This document shows, piece by piece, positions 21,038 to 31,522 of a DNA stretch of 64,000 bases. The stretch's first letter is position 1. Each line of letters starts with the position of its first letter. A program made the translations under genes and the position numbers. Location: contig CAKOHE010000083.1 in the NCBI GenBank assembly GCA_934047225.1, positions 1 to 64,000 on the forward strand. The letters run 5' to 3'. The DNA comes from Ypsolopha sequella. Lineage: Eukaryota > Arthropoda > Insecta > Lepidoptera > Ypsolophidae. The notes under the pieces were generated by a model, which saw only the letters and a program-made list of their open reading frames with translations, ran no database searches and was not told where the DNA came from.

Positions 21038-21632
21038 TGGTGGCGCGGGCTAACTATGGCGGACGGGTGAAATGGACTGTAGGATTGATTGACACGATCC
21101 TGACACAGAGGGAAGGACTAATTGAACGATTTTGGTAAAATAAGACAAGAGAAAAATCGTTCGGTAAAGAAAGGAATGCACAATACCTTATTCCTGGAGT
21201 TATCGATGTAAGCTTTCACATGGACGGATGCCGGCCGGCAAGTCAGCTTGTCGTGGTCTTCCACTGAACCAAGGAATCCACCAAAATTACACTGGGCACA
21301 AGGGTTCTGAAGTTCTGAAGAGAGGTTACGCACAATTTCGGTCTATACTTCGATTTACAAAAATATTTAAACCACACAACAATCCACTAGCTTGCTTGCT
21401 CATTTGCGACTCGATAAGTTCCATTTTTCACCGCGAGGAGTCGCGGCCGCCGAGCGAAAAACAGTCGCTGTCTCGCTCTAGTATGCTAGTAAGGTATGTG
21501 CAGGAGGGAGATGGGCACAGGAAAGGCCAGATATGTCAATCAACCAATTATCCTTATCAAAATAAATAAATACACTAAATGCATGCGTTTTATCAATGGC
21601 GGCAGATTTAAATGCGATAATCAGCGCAACCA
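21038..21632 (-). repeat. 5' LTR of the BEL/Pao element
   Basis: This 595-bp LTR is followed on its outer side (plus strand) by TCAAA. It differs from the other LTR at one C/T (near 21247) and one A/T (near 21438). Confidence 0.9.
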
Positions 21633-21944
21633 TCAAAAGTTCATAATAAGATTGCATGAAAATGTCATTTGTGTAAAATAAAGACTTAATTCACTTATCA
21701 TTCACTTTATTTAGGTAACTAGGTATAGTTCATCCCATTGTCGGGCAAAGGCCTCCCCCATCTTCTTCCTTTCACTTTAAAGAACCGTGAACCTATTCAA
21801 CTGGAGACGCTCAGTATCAGAGGAAACGATATCAGATATTACATCCTCCCTGACAGTCTACCGCTGGAGACTTTGCTCATCGATGATGCGCCGAGAGGCC
21901 GCGGTAAACGCGATGGCTTCCCGCGGGGCGGTGGTGCTCGAGGC

Positions 21945-22200
21945 GGGCCCGGAGGCCCGAGAGGCGGTGGTGCTCGAGGCGGGCGCGGGAGAGGCCGTGG
22001 CGGGCGCGGAGGCCCGAGAGGCGGTGGTGCTCGAGGCGGGCGCGGGAGAGGCCGTGGCGGGCGCGGAGGCCCGAGAGGCGGTGGTGCTCGAGGCGGGCGC
22101 GGGAGAGGCCGTGGCGGGCGCGGAGGCCCGAGAGGCGGTGGTGCTCGAGGCGGGCGCGGGAGAGGCCGTGGCGGGCGCGAAGGCCTGAGAGGCGGTGGTG
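21945..22200 (+). repeat. 57-bp in-frame tandem repeat encoding the RG-rich tail
   Basis: About 4.5 copies of a GC-rich 57-bp unit (containing GGCGGTGGTGCTCGAGGCGG) encode repeats such as [15 protein letters not shown]. Because 57 is a multiple of three, the array expands the tail without a frameshift. A diverged part of the same tail lies beyond the LINE insertion at 22981-23045. Confidence 0.9.
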
Positions 22201-22973
22201 CGATACGTGGGTCGTCTTCGGCCGCCCGAAGGGCGGTCGAAGGTACGGGCCTTGATGTATACATCTTTGCCCGGGCTTCAACTCCGCGGGCTTCAACCCG
22301 CGGGTCCGGGGGGGGCCGCCAATATGATGGTTGGCGGCATGTCGGAGATCGCGTCGTGACGGGCCGCCGGCTGTACGACCGGCAGTTCCACTCCCTTTTC
22401 ATGACTGCCGGTGGTAACGTCACCGGCAGCCCAGTCCGTCTTCAATCTCCGACATCTTCTTCTGAGCTGCTCGCGGATGACTCACGCAGCAGCTCTCGAG
22501 GGTAGGGTCGTCCGGTGGGGGATCTGTCGTACGTGGGGGCGAGTACACGGAGATGCTCGTGCGGGCCGTTGTCGGCCCGGTCATAGATGACACGGGCCAA
22601 ACGGCGCACGAACTCTTCAACGCTCTCAACCCCCAGATCCGTTGCGATGGTCGTGTTCCTCGTTAGGTAGTGTGCGCCGGTGATTGCACGCAGGGCAATG
22701 TTTTGTTGCGCCTGGAGTCTCTGCCGGTTGGTCGCAGATGCCAAGCCGTACCACGCAGGCGCCGCATAAGTAAGGCGGGAGCGCAGGTACGTCTTGTAGA
22801 TCATCGTCTTGGTCCGAAGTGGAAGTCTTGATGTTAGCACGGGCCTCAGGAGCGCCCTTGCCGCCTTGGTTTGGCGGACGGCGTGATCAACCTGAGGCCC
22901 CATGCGTAGCCGGTGATCTATGTGGCATCCCAGGTACTTAACCGAGTCGGCCCACTCGATGTTCGTACCTGGT
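22201..22973 (-). mobile_element. LINE 3' fragment inserted in the Sm D1 tail
   Basis: On the minus strand the fragment reads NIEWADSVKYLGCHIDHRLR, then SRLTYAAPAWYGLAS and a C-terminal tail ending SSEEDVGD with a stop at 22442. This is the thumb and C-terminal region of a Jockey/CR1-like reverse transcriptase, followed by a 240-bp 3' UTR with no poly(A). It is truncated at its 5' side (22973). The flanking GGTGGTG (22194-22200 and 22974-22980) looks like a 7-bp target duplication, although the host sequence is itself repetitive. The coding part is uninterrupted. Confidence 0.78.
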
Positions 22974-23048
22974 GGTGGTGCTCGAGGCGGGCGCGGAGGC
23001 CCGAGAGGCGATGGCGGCCGCGGCGGCCGAGGCAGGGGCCGTCGATGA

Positions 23049-24190
23049 AAACCCAGTCAGTTTTAGCTAATTTAAGTTCCAAACTTCATTGTGCATTTGG
23101 GCAGCGTTTCCCCTTACAATATATTCAGGTAACGTACAGTTGATAAATGTGAGTTGTTTCCATCTTACCTCCGTTTTTATAATGTCCGAGCTCAATTTCT
23201 ATACCGGAAGTTGAATACAATAATTTAAATTTCTAAACAAAAGATTCTAACCATTGAATTCTAGTTTTACGGCTATATAAATACATGATATAATTAGGAG
23301 ATAATTGTAACGAGTATTTACAAAGTAACTGGTACATATTTGAAAAATACAGTTGTTGATACTGATTAAAATGACAACCTTGGCGCCACTGTAGTCGGCG
23401 CCAAAATAAATAACTAGAAAAAGCGGAGATTATACAAATCCATAAATATAAATTCTAACCAAACAAAACTAATAATATTCATAATCATTTGATACACACA
23501 TACTAATTATTTCATATAAATTTAATCAAAGGAAGTCATGATAGTTGCGTTGTGATGACACGTGCTCGGAGTTACTGGCGGGAATAGGGGTCGATGGTTA
23601 AGAGGCCGATGCCAATATAATTATCCATACAAACGTAATACCAAAATCATTTGCAATTCGAGCATATTTCAACCAAATTATGCTGTTATTCTGATTAAGA
23701 CAGTATTTTTATAGGTTCATGCTAATGTTTCCTTCCAAAATACTAACCTGAAACGAAATGTCAGCGATTTGCAATTCGCACATTTTTACACCGTAAATTA
23801 ATCGTTTTCTTCTTATTTGTTTTGTATTAAAAACAACAAAACGTAAGATATTGTTCGAGCGGAAACATAGCCTATGTTATCAAGTTACAGATTATTAAAA
23901 CGAAATTTAAAACACATTAAGTTTTCATTCAACATTTTTGGTATTACGAAATACGCCCGTATTCAGTACAAATTCTGAACGGCTAGTAGCTGTGTCGCAT
24001 CTTGTTTGACGCACGCACACATTCACACAGTAGAGATATAGAGAGATGTCGCGTGGATTCGCGCGTCTGGGCCTGGGGCCTCCTTTGGGTTAGGGTACAA
24101 TAGTTTTGCATTATACTTTAGTTGCTCGCTCGATAACTGACATAACTCAGTCAGTGACGATTACTTTACTATGCTATGCATGCGTGTTTG
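23049..24190. other. Sequence after the Sm D1 stop; nothing recognised
   Basis: The first part could be 3' UTR of the Sm D1 copy. The rest is AT-rich without open frames of note. The poly(A) expected of a processed copy was not seen. Confidence 0.4.
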
Positions 24191-24965
24191 TTTGCCTTTT
24201 TTTTTTTAAGGGATGTACCGAAAAAAAAATTGTTTTGGCCATATCTTCGGAACGGAAGGTGGTACATCCCTAGGGGTCGGACCATAGGGTGCCAAAAAAG
24301 TTTTTTTTTTTTTTAATGTCAAAACTTTAACCGCCCGTATCTCCTAGACGGCTTGAGTTAGACCCATGTTGATGGGTGTCTAAGAAAAGGTCTCGCCGAG
24401 ATCTAGCCCCCCACAGTGTCAAAACTTTAACGGGCTGTATCTCCAAAACGGCTGAAGCTAGACCCATGTTCATGGTACTCTAAGAAAAGGGCTCGACGAG
24501 CTCTAACTGAAAATGAAAAAAAAAAAAAAGTCGAAAAAAAATTTATTTTTGCCAAAACTTTGATCGGCTATATCTCCCGAACCGTAAGTCCTAGCGAGTT
24601 GCGGTTTCGACTTTAGTGATCGGTTTGCCGAGGGCTTCCCGACCGCATAAAAAAAATTTGACATTTGACAGGTTTTGACATTTTTTGACAGGTCCAAAAA
24701 AGTGCTCCGATTCGCTTGAAACTCGGTATCAAGAGGCAAATGGGGTCGGTGATTACGAATTCATTGTTAAATTTGACACTTTTTGACAACCGACAAGGAT
24801 TTTGACACTTTTTTGAAAAAAATTTGATCGGACATTTCTTCGGATCTAATGGCGAGGCCGAAGGCCGAGCCTTCAAGTGTCTTTCTAGCGAGGCCGAAAA
24901 ACGAGCATGTGAGGACGGAGAACGCGCCAGCGAGGCCGAGTCCGATCAAATTTTTTTCAAAAACT
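24190..24965. repeat. Diverged non-coding dispersed repeat with about 110-bp internal periodicity
   Basis: GTCAAAACTTTAAC plus a TATCTCC...GACGG/AACGG block and TAGACCCATGTT...ATGG occurs twice (24318-24420 and 24417-24510) and again in weaker form to about 24640. The first part (24235-24300) is the reverse complement of part of the retroposon at 26300-26360 (both contain GGATGTACCACCTT), so this is a related dispersed repeat. A TTGACATTTTTTGAC-rich stretch follows to 24960. Confidence 0.55.
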
Positions 24966-24967
24966 TT

Positions 24968-25545
24968 TTACTTCTGCGAGACTTTAGCAGTAGTATCCGT
25001 AGTGGCTCCACCCTTCCATAAAACTAATTGTCCTACCGTATACTTCTGACATTTCTTACGGTTACGATCAAATCTTTTTTTCATTAAAGTCATGTTTCTG
25101 TCAATTCTACGCTTCGCTATTTCTCTTCTACTTTGTAATGATTGCTCTTGAAGAACAGAGTTCTGAGATTCTCTATCGAGATATGCTGGCAAACGAGAGT
25201 TTTCATGTCCAAACATAAGCTTAAATGGGGAAAAACTAGTTGTTGAGTTCGGTGTGTTATTAATGCCCCAAACTACATCAGTCAATTTTTCATCCCATGT
25301 GCTCTCGCTCTCAGTCATCGTGTTTAAACCATCTATAATTGTTCGATTAACACGTTCAACCTGCCCATTTGATCTAGGGCTGGCTATAGCATTTAAGACA
25401 TGTTTGAACTGAAATTCCTCCGCAAACAGCTTAAAATAGCGACTTGTAAAGGCTACACCTCTATCTGTTACTATACGGGTTGGGTTTCCAAATTGGGCAA
25501 TAATGTCCTTTAATGTTTTTATTGTTTCGATAGAACTACAGTATC
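24968..25545 (-). pseudogene. Gypsy-type integrase remnant
   Basis: The minus-strand reading gives IIAQFGNPTRIVTDRGVAFT, then ASPRSNGQVERVNRTI and WDEKLTDVVWGINNTPNST, and ends with the GQLVLWK chromatin/DNA-binding tail. The central Asp (VTDRG) and the Glu (NGQVERVNR) are the second and third residues of the D,D-35-E site of Ty3/Gypsy integrase. The first Asp and the zinc domain are missing, because the palindromic MITE interrupts the upstream part at about 25546, and the other end stops at the repeat near 24965. Readable frame about 190 codons, clearly non-functional. Confidence 0.85.
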
Positions 25546-25866
25546 TGGATTGTGTAAAACACGCCTTTTTTATTAATCGAAACAGAACACTTCATATTTA
25601 AAGTTTACTCAATAGTTCCTGAACAAAACCTTATTATGTATTATTATATATATGTATTGTGTATGCTGCCATAGCAAAGTTTCCATTGGTTTCTGTAAAT
25701 TTTAAACTTAATCTTTAAAATTGTAATTTACAGGAACCAACGGAAACTTTGCAATCACAGTTTACGCAAAACATAGTTAATAAGTTTTTGTTGAGGAACT
25801 ATTGAGTAAATTTCGAATAAGTGTTCTGTTTCTACTAATTAGAAAAAGGCGGGTTTTTCACAATCC
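25546..25866. mobile_element. Palindromic MITE inserted in the Gypsy integrase
   Basis: The left arm (GGATTGTGTAAAACACGCC ... TCAATAGTTCCTGAACAAAA) and right arm (the inverse, ending GGCGGGTTTTTCACAATCC) are inverted repeats of about 80 bp. Inside is a second inverted repeat around GCAAAGTTTCC(A/G)TTGGTT, so nearly the whole 320 bp folds back. The left end lies directly against the integrase coding sequence. A single-arm relative is at 5009-5115. Confidence 0.8.
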
Positions 25867-26221
25867 GGCTGCTAAACCGCTCTTAAGGACTTAGAATAAT
25901 TTTCCTTAAGGGAAAAGTGAAAGAAATGAAAAGTTGATTGACCCTTAAATTATTTACAAATAGGGAATTTGAACTGCAGGCGTCTGGATATTCACTCGCC
26001 CTGAGGATTGAAATAGATCATCGTTCAAATCCGATATAATCCTTATGATTCACCGATTCACAATCATAGTTACAGTTCGTTTAATTCGTGCTAGCCTCTT
26101 CGCACTTATCATAAAAATAATATTCTATCTTTCATTCATTCAATGGGGAAGCAATCTGCGCCATGGGTATCGTTGAAAAGATTATTGTTTAAGCATTTCA
26201 AAACAGCAGTTTTATCTGTTA

Positions 26222-27090
26222 CTAGCTTCTGCCCGCGGCTCCGCCCGCGTGGCCTACAGAAAACAAATTACATTTTTTTTTCAGAAACAAACATTATAAT
26301 ATATTTTGGCACCCCGTGATCCAACCCCTAAGGATGTACCACCTTGCGTTCTAAGATATTTTGCTGGGATATAGATAGATATATTGTGGATATATAGAAA
26401 GATAGATACCTCAAAAGGAAAAAAATGTAACCCAAATAGGATCAGTTGTGTGGCTGTCTGTCTGTCCGTCTGTTACAGCCGATTTGCTATGGCACACATA
26501 CTTTCAAGAATTTTTATATTCACTATATTCAATTTCAAAATCGATTCCATTTTCGTAATTGACGTCACAAAAAACCATAAAAACGACACCCATATTGATA
26601 TTTACACATTTTAACATTTCAACCCCATCACGCCCCATTAGGTATTTTACGTCCACTACATTGGATTTAGAAATCGTTGTTGTTTTCGTAATCAGTGACC
26701 CGATAAACCATACAAACGATACCCGTGTTGATTTTCAGACTTTGTCATTTAGGGGTTGAATTCTGAAAAAATTTGAAACACATGTTTACTCAATTATAGA
26801 TAGGAGTACTCCTGTGAAGTCTAGAATAAAATAGTCTAACTAATCTTGTTTCCCCATACAAACTGTGGACCCCCGTTTCACCCCAATAGAGGCCGAATTT
26901 CGAAAAATCCTTTCTTATTCCTTGTCTACATTACAAAAGAAAGTTCTGTGCAAAATTTCAGCTTTCTAGGTCTAAGCGTTTGGGCTGTGCGTTGATGAGT
27001 CAGTGAATGAGTGAGTCAGTGAATGAGTGAGTCAGTGAATGAGTGAGTCAGTGAATGAGTGAGTCAGTCAGGACTTCTCTTTTTATATAT

Positions 27091-27136
<46 letters not shown>
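26222..27136 (+). mobile_element. Non-LTR retroposon (RTE-like 3' end) with microsatellite tail
   Basis: The element starts with CTTCTGCCCGCGGCTCCGCC and contains the AAAATTTCAGCTTTCTAGGT segment and a 16-bp tandem GTCAGTGAATGAGTGA (four copies, 26997-27065). It ends TTTTATATATATGATGATGATG with a (GATGAT)n tail at 27090-27136. This layout is typical of widespread lepidopteran RTE-type retroposons whose 3' ends are short tandem repeats. No RT coding is left. Confidence 0.65.
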
Positions 27137-27138
<2 letters not shown>

Positions 27139-27347
27139 GGTTACATTATTTACAAGAAATTAATTAAAATATTCTTTAGAAATAATTCAGTGTCAGTTTA
27201 AAAGGCCAAGCGATAGCTGCGCCACCTGTTTTTCTTTCTTGTTATGAGTGACAGTGATCGTAACCGGACCGCACCAAGAAACCGCTTCTAAACTTTAAAC
27301 TATCCCGTCACCTATCACAAATGTAACATCTGCAATCACGCCTCCAG

Positions 27348-27494
27348 GTGGACAGCGTCTGCGGCAGTGCGAGCGCTCGCTACGTGCGCAACATTTGTGA
27401 GACTGTGTGCGAGGAGCTGGCGCGTCTGTCCGCGACCTCGCCATCCGCCGCGCCGCACCCCCGTGCCGCCGCCTTCCAAGCACGACTCGAGTAG
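27348..27494 (+). CDS. 3'-terminal coding exon of an unrecognised host gene
   Basis: A splice acceptor (CAATCACGCCTCCAG) is followed by a GC-rich frame of 48 codons and a TAG stop at 27492-27494. The frame contains VDSVCGSASARYVRNICETV, then CEELARLSATSPSAAPHPRA and ends FQARLE. Codon use is strongly GC-biased at third positions, unlike the flanks, and the cysteine-rich helical part followed by a Ser/Ala/Pro tail looks like a genuine C-terminus. I cannot name the family. Antisense open frames over the same stretch are by-products of GC richness. No other exon of this gene is recognisable upstream, where retroposons fill the presumed intron. Confidence 0.6.
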   Translation: MDSVCGSASARYVRNICETVCEELARLSATSPSAAPHPRAAAFQARLE

Positions 27495-28950
27495 TACAGG
27501 CTGCTGCATATTGCGTGTGCCAGCCATCTCACTAGGAAGGCGGAGTGAGTATAATTGGGGCCAGTACGCCTACCATAAGTTTTGCAGCGTGAAATATTTA
27601 TATGAGAAATTGCACAGCACCCCTGGTGGTTTATGAGAGTAACCATAATTTTTCATACGAAATATTTTACGCAGTCGCTAACGTGTATCAAGTGCAAAAC
27701 ACATTGTAGGCCTGGCCTACAGGTAACCTGGCAATACAATGTAGCATCGCAATACCCTACCTATCGGTATTCGAGAAAGACACATTCAAAAGTAGGTCTG
27801 ATATCGCAAAACTATGTACGTAGTTACTTGAAACACAAATACAAAAACTTTAATTGAAACAACTTTAAATTTATCGTGTCTGGGCTAAGTCAGGGCCCCG
27901 TCACTCGAGCGTAGCCGCCGTGATTGGTAATAATAATTAGGCATAACCATGGTATAATGAAACAAGGTATGTTCCTTGGTGATGTGTGGAGGTTTTGTGT
28001 TCCAAAATGGGGGAACTTGAGTACGTCATCACGCTATCGACGGTTCTCAAACTTTAAAACTCGGGAATCGTGGAAATTTTTATGTCCTTAGAAATAAATT
28101 ACTAGGAATGCATGTGAATTTTAACTTTTCAGCTGCAGAGGGATGGGTGTGGCGGCTAAAGTGGGAAGTATTCAATAAAATGTCCCTTAATAGCTTTATG
28201 TAGTCAGAAGTCGCAAAATGAATTGAACACACTCTCGCTGTGAAAGAAAATACTAGTGAAAATTCGCCATTCAAAGTAATAAATAAAGCGTATGGAAAAC
28301 ACCACACTAACTTCTGCACGTAACGAAATTTAACGTGATCTTAGAGCTTCATATAAATATTACATAAAATTTGTCACTATAACTTACTTTTCTTAGAATA
28401 AATACCACACATAGACCAAAATAATTACTACGAAAAAAAATGCAGCAAAAAAAATACATGAACGTGAGAGAGCACGGAATTGATAAATTCATGAGGAATT
28501 TTTTATTATTATTTTATCTGGTCTTTTGCCTAGAAAACATCCCCAAAAAAATTTAATTATTCATGTAATTTTTTCGAAGGATATCCAGAAAGTGAAGTCG
28601 ACCAATAAAAAAAAATGTTACATGTCGAAAAATAATGTTGGAAAGAAACCATTATTTATTAATGCGTAAAAAAAATGTGATACCGTATGCCAATCTTACG
28701 TCTCGGTTAAAAAAAATAGTTGCAACTCGAAAGGAGCGATTAAACGCATAATAAATAGAAACGCTGGCATGAAATATCATGAATAAGAAAAAAACAGATT
28801 ATATTTTTTTACATTCTTATCACCATATCTGTTTTCCCTTCTTAGATTTTTTTGGTGTCGTGCTAAAAGTTGCTACTGCTGATAAGATCTATGGATTGGC
28901 ATAGGTTTCATTCGTGGATAAAAGGTTTTCAAATTTTGGACCAAACGCCA
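27495..28950. other. Possible 3' UTR, then AT-rich DNA
   Basis: The first few hundred bases may be the 3' UTR of the exon at 27348. The region is otherwise AT-rich with long A/T runs and no supported gene. Confidence 0.4.
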
Positions 28951-28954
28951 AGGG

Positions 28955-29098
28955 AAGAGTTGCATCATCCTTTCAATCTTGTACAATTACAGCCGATTTG
29001 CTCGTGGAAACTCGCAAAATAGAACATTTTTTCACAAATATGAGATCTAGATACATAACAGATTGATTTTTCGCGCCCCGAAATACCTTCTATGTACT
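28955..29098 (-). pseudogene. Possible second exon of the THAP gene, degenerate
   Basis: On the minus strand an acceptor-like TTTTTACAATATTTACAG precedes a frame with SRSHICEKMFYFASFHE and then TRLK. In the THAP fold this region should supply Cys-x2-His and, later, a conserved R-LK-DA-P segment. Here ICEKM lacks the His, and the DDATLP continuation needs a one-base shift after TRLK. The position directly downstream of the first exon favours a decayed or divergent exon. This is inference. Confidence 0.35.
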
Positions 29099-29191
29099 GT
29101 AAATATTGTAAAAATCCTTGTAGACGTTTTATAGGAAACGATGTAAGTATATATACAACTATATTGGATAAATGGCGTAAGTAGGACTTAC

Positions 29192-29330
29192 AATTTCTGA
29201 TGCTGGCTTTTGGGCCACAATAGCGAAGCCACTCTTGAGCCATCAATTCATTTTTGGGAAAAGTAAAAAGTCTAATTATTCCGCCTTTTTCAGAGCGATT
29301 TTTACAATTACGAATCGCACAACCGCCCAT
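29192..29330 (-). CDS. First coding exon of a THAP-domain protein
   Basis: The minus-strand ATG at 29328-29330 (context AATAATGG) opens a 46-codon exon ending at a consensus donor GTAAGT (29191 downwards). It reads MGGCAIRNCKNRSEKG, then IRLFTFPKN and AQEWLRYCGPK. This is the N-terminal half of a THAP C2CH zinc finger, with the first Cys pair spaced C-x4-C, the FP-K loop and the conserved Trp. THAP proteins are DNA-binding factors, and the same domain binds DNA in P-element-type transposases, so host gene and transposase relic are both possible. The second Cys/His pair should be in the next exon, and the candidate at 28955-29098 is degenerate. Confidence 0.72.
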
Positions 29331-30062
29331 TATTGCTTGATGAGATTATCAATTTATCATTTAATAATCAGCTCATCTGCAACTGGGAAACGCGCTTCAA
29401 CCTTGGGAATCTCTGTGTAGAGTGAAAACAAACTATTAAATTCACTCTCGTGCAACAAGGATGACAACAAATGGAAAAAACGCCATTAGATATTGCCAGT
29501 ATTATACGCTTATTTTTACCCAAACGTTTCACACAACTTCTGCAAATCTGATCATAAAGATAAGCAAAAAATCAAAATTTAATTTGTTTAAGTTTAATTT
29601 CAACAACAAAAATACTCATCAATGTTATGAATAGTATAAACATTTTTGTAAACAAAATAACTTAACACTATTTTCCTTATCATGAAATAATGACATAAAA
29701 TGGCAAGCACGTAAGATGACGTCACCAGGGGCTGGTGCGTTCCAAATATTTAAAAATATCAGTGTCGCCGTACGAGCTCTCGTGTCATTCATTCGCACTC
29801 ATACAAAATTGTATATGCTATCCTGTTGTCAGGGTTCAAATTGTAGCAAGCTTATGTTTTGGAATGGAAACCAAAGGAACAGACCATGTTTTATTCGGCC
29901 ATGGGCATAACCAGAGTAATTTCCCGCCAGTGGGATGCCACCCGTCGTCATTCCGTGCCCGTCGTGCACGCCAAACGTACTTGTGTTCTCCCGGAAATAC
30001 GAATATTATGGCTACTGTACGGGATTGTGCCTTTTTCGGATGTCTTATAATTTTTTAAATTA
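29331..30062. other. Region upstream of the THAP exon
   Basis: It may include the THAP promoter. Around 29840-30050 three overlapping short plus-strand frames exist, but none has a recognisable domain and the Copia LTR cuts them off at 30068. Confidence 0.35.
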
Positions 30063-30067
30063 CCCAG

Positions 30068-30238
30068 TGTTGGTAATGACTGCCACATCACATTATTATC
30101 TATTGCCTGTTTTAGTTTATGGTTTGTCCTTATGTGACACACTCTGTAGAGAACTCTCAATGTGAATACATTGCTGATATTACCTCCTGTACTGTTGTAT
30201 TTATTTAGATAGCAGACTATGTGCAAAGAAACCTAACA
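30068..30238 (+). repeat. 5' LTR of Copia copy 1
   Basis: The LTR is 171 bp, starting TGTTGGTAATGAC and ending GAAACCTAACA. It matches 62155-62325 except at three or so positions. Left flank CCCAG. Confidence 0.88.
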
Positions 30239-30240
30239 AA

Positions 30241-30255
30241 TTGGTAGCAAAGCGT
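30241..30255 (+). promoter_or_regulatory. Primer-binding site of Copia copy 1
   Basis: TTGGTAGCAAAGCG follows the LTR within three bases. TGGTAGCA-AG resembles the complement of the 3' end of an initiator-methionine-type tRNA (inference from memory of that tRNA end). Confidence 0.6.
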
Positions 30256-30277
30256 GATTATCCTACAAAAATAAAGG

Positions 30278-31522
30278 ATGGGATCCACCTACCGACACAT
30301 AGAGGTTCTAAACAAAACCAACTATGACACCTGGTGCCTGCAGGCGGAGGCCGTGCTCATAAAAAATGAATTATGGGAATTAGTAAGCGGCAAAAAAGTA
30401 CTGGATCCAAAAGCGGATGCTGCGTTGCAAGCGGCATACAAAAAGGAAGACTTGAAGGCAAGAGTGAGATTATTCTTTTACTGTCACCGTCTGAACTAAA
30501 ACAAGTGAAGACCTGCGTCACATCAAAATCTGTTTGGGATAAACTCAAAAGTACTTACCAAAGTTCCGGACCAGCAAGGAAAGCCACGTTGTTGAAACAG
30601 TTAATCCTGAAATGAATGACGACAAATGAAGACATTCGTGATCACATTAGCAATTTCATGGACATTGTGGACAATCTGACTGACATGGACATCCAAATAC
30701 CTGCAGAACTACTCAGCATCATGTTACTCTACAGTCTGCCAACGTCATTCGAAAACTTCCGCATTGCTATAGAGTCGAGAGATTGTTTACCAAAACCTGA
30801 AGACCTGAAAATAAAAATTCTTGAAGAATACCAGGCCAGGAATGAAAATGATCAACCTGAAAGCTCTGAAGCGTATTACACTAAAAATAAACAGCGCAAA
30901 TACTGCAAAAAGTGCAAATACTGCAAAAAGTGCAAAAAGTCAGGACACACTACCGAAGCATGTTGGAGTTATAAGAAAAGCAAAGGAAAAACGGTTGAGA
31001 ACAGCAACCTCAACGTCTGCCTGAATAGCGTATCATCAACAACATCAGAAAAAGTTTGGTGTCTAGATAGCGGCTGTTCATCGCACATGTGTGGAGACAA
31101 AACGATGTTCTCAAATCTGAAGCCCGAAAGAGGCACTCTAAAGTTGGCATCAAATCATCACACAAGTCAAATCGAAGGAAAAGGAAATGTCCGCATCATC
31201 AACAATCATGGATCGATCGATATCAAGGACAGCTCGCTTGTTCCCGAGTTGTCAACGAACCTTCTGTCAGTCGGGAAAACAACCGATAAAGGAAAGAAGG
31301 TCATATTCGAGAAAGATAAGGCCTACATCGTAGACAAAGAAGGTGACATGACACTGACAGCACAAAGAAAAAATGGACTCTTCTTCCTAGATTTTGACAT
31401 TGACAATAAAGTCAACAACAACTCTGCAAATATCGTGCAAAATAAAAACAAAGATATTATGGAATTGCATCAAAAACTCGGCCACATAAATAAAAAGGAC
31501 TTGGTGAAGTTAGCGAAAGAGG
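30278..31522 (+). pseudogene. Copia Gag-protease, frameshifted, truncated in integrase
   Basis: Gag begins MGSTYRHIEVLNKTNYDTW, then shifts frame near 30455. It resumes with LLSPSELKQVKTC and SSGPARKATLLKQ, meets a TGA at 30613-30615, and continues DIRDHISNFMDIVDNL to the CCHC knuckle CKKCKKSGHTTEACW. The protease motif is LDSGCSSHMCGD with the catalytic DSG intact. The GAG-pre-integrase segment LHQKLGHINKKDLVKLAKEE ends where the satellite starts. With one frameshift and one stop in Gag, this copy cannot make a full polyprotein. Within the knuckle the KCKYCKK motif is duplicated. Confidence 0.85.

Larger units (their letters stand above)
16167..21632 (-). mobile_element. Complete but defective BEL/Pao LTR retrotransposon
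   Basis: Two 595-bp LTRs (16167-16761 and 21038-21632) match except at two positions that I can find (about 0.3%). They start TGGTTGCGC and end CGCCACCA on the minus strand, and are flanked by identical TCAAA (16162-16166 and 21633-21637). The order on the minus strand is 5' LTR, primer-binding site, gag-protease-RT (20515-17468), a 17-bp satellite, a DUF5641 C-terminal fragment, a purine tract (GCCCGGGGGA before 16761) and 3' LTR. The end of RT, RNase H and most of integrase are missing, and the protease and RT active sites are altered. The element nevertheless inserted recently, judging by the LTRs. Confidence 0.92.
21771..23048 (+). pseudogene. SNRPD1: Sm D1 (snRNP core protein) C-terminal half, interrupted by a LINE
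   Basis: The frame reads [17 protein letters not shown], then [18 protein letters not shown], the C-terminal half of the Sm fold of Sm D1, a core protein of spliceosomal snRNPs. It continues into a glycine-arginine tail (RGG/RG repeats, the symmetric-dimethylarginine region that the SMN complex recognises). The tail is enlarged by four or more copies of a 19-codon unit. At 22200 a LINE fragment interrupts it, and after 22980 the tail resumes in the same phase ([20 protein letters not shown]) and stops at 23046-23048. The N-terminal half of the Sm domain (Sm1 motif) is absent. The sequence before 21771 resembles a retroposon, though the pyrimidine-rich CCCCCATCTTCTTCCTTTC could act as a splice tract. 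It could be a disrupted gene, a truncated duplicate or a captured fragment. Confidence 0.8.

Noticed and set aside
21787..22423. Long open frames in other frames and on the minus strand over the RG-rich tail
   Set aside because: These are shadows of the GC-rich 57-bp repeat. The Sm D1 frame explains the sequence.
27295..27646. Minus-strand open frames over the GC-rich exon
   Set aside because: These are antisense to the spliced plus-strand exon, with no acceptor or donor logic.
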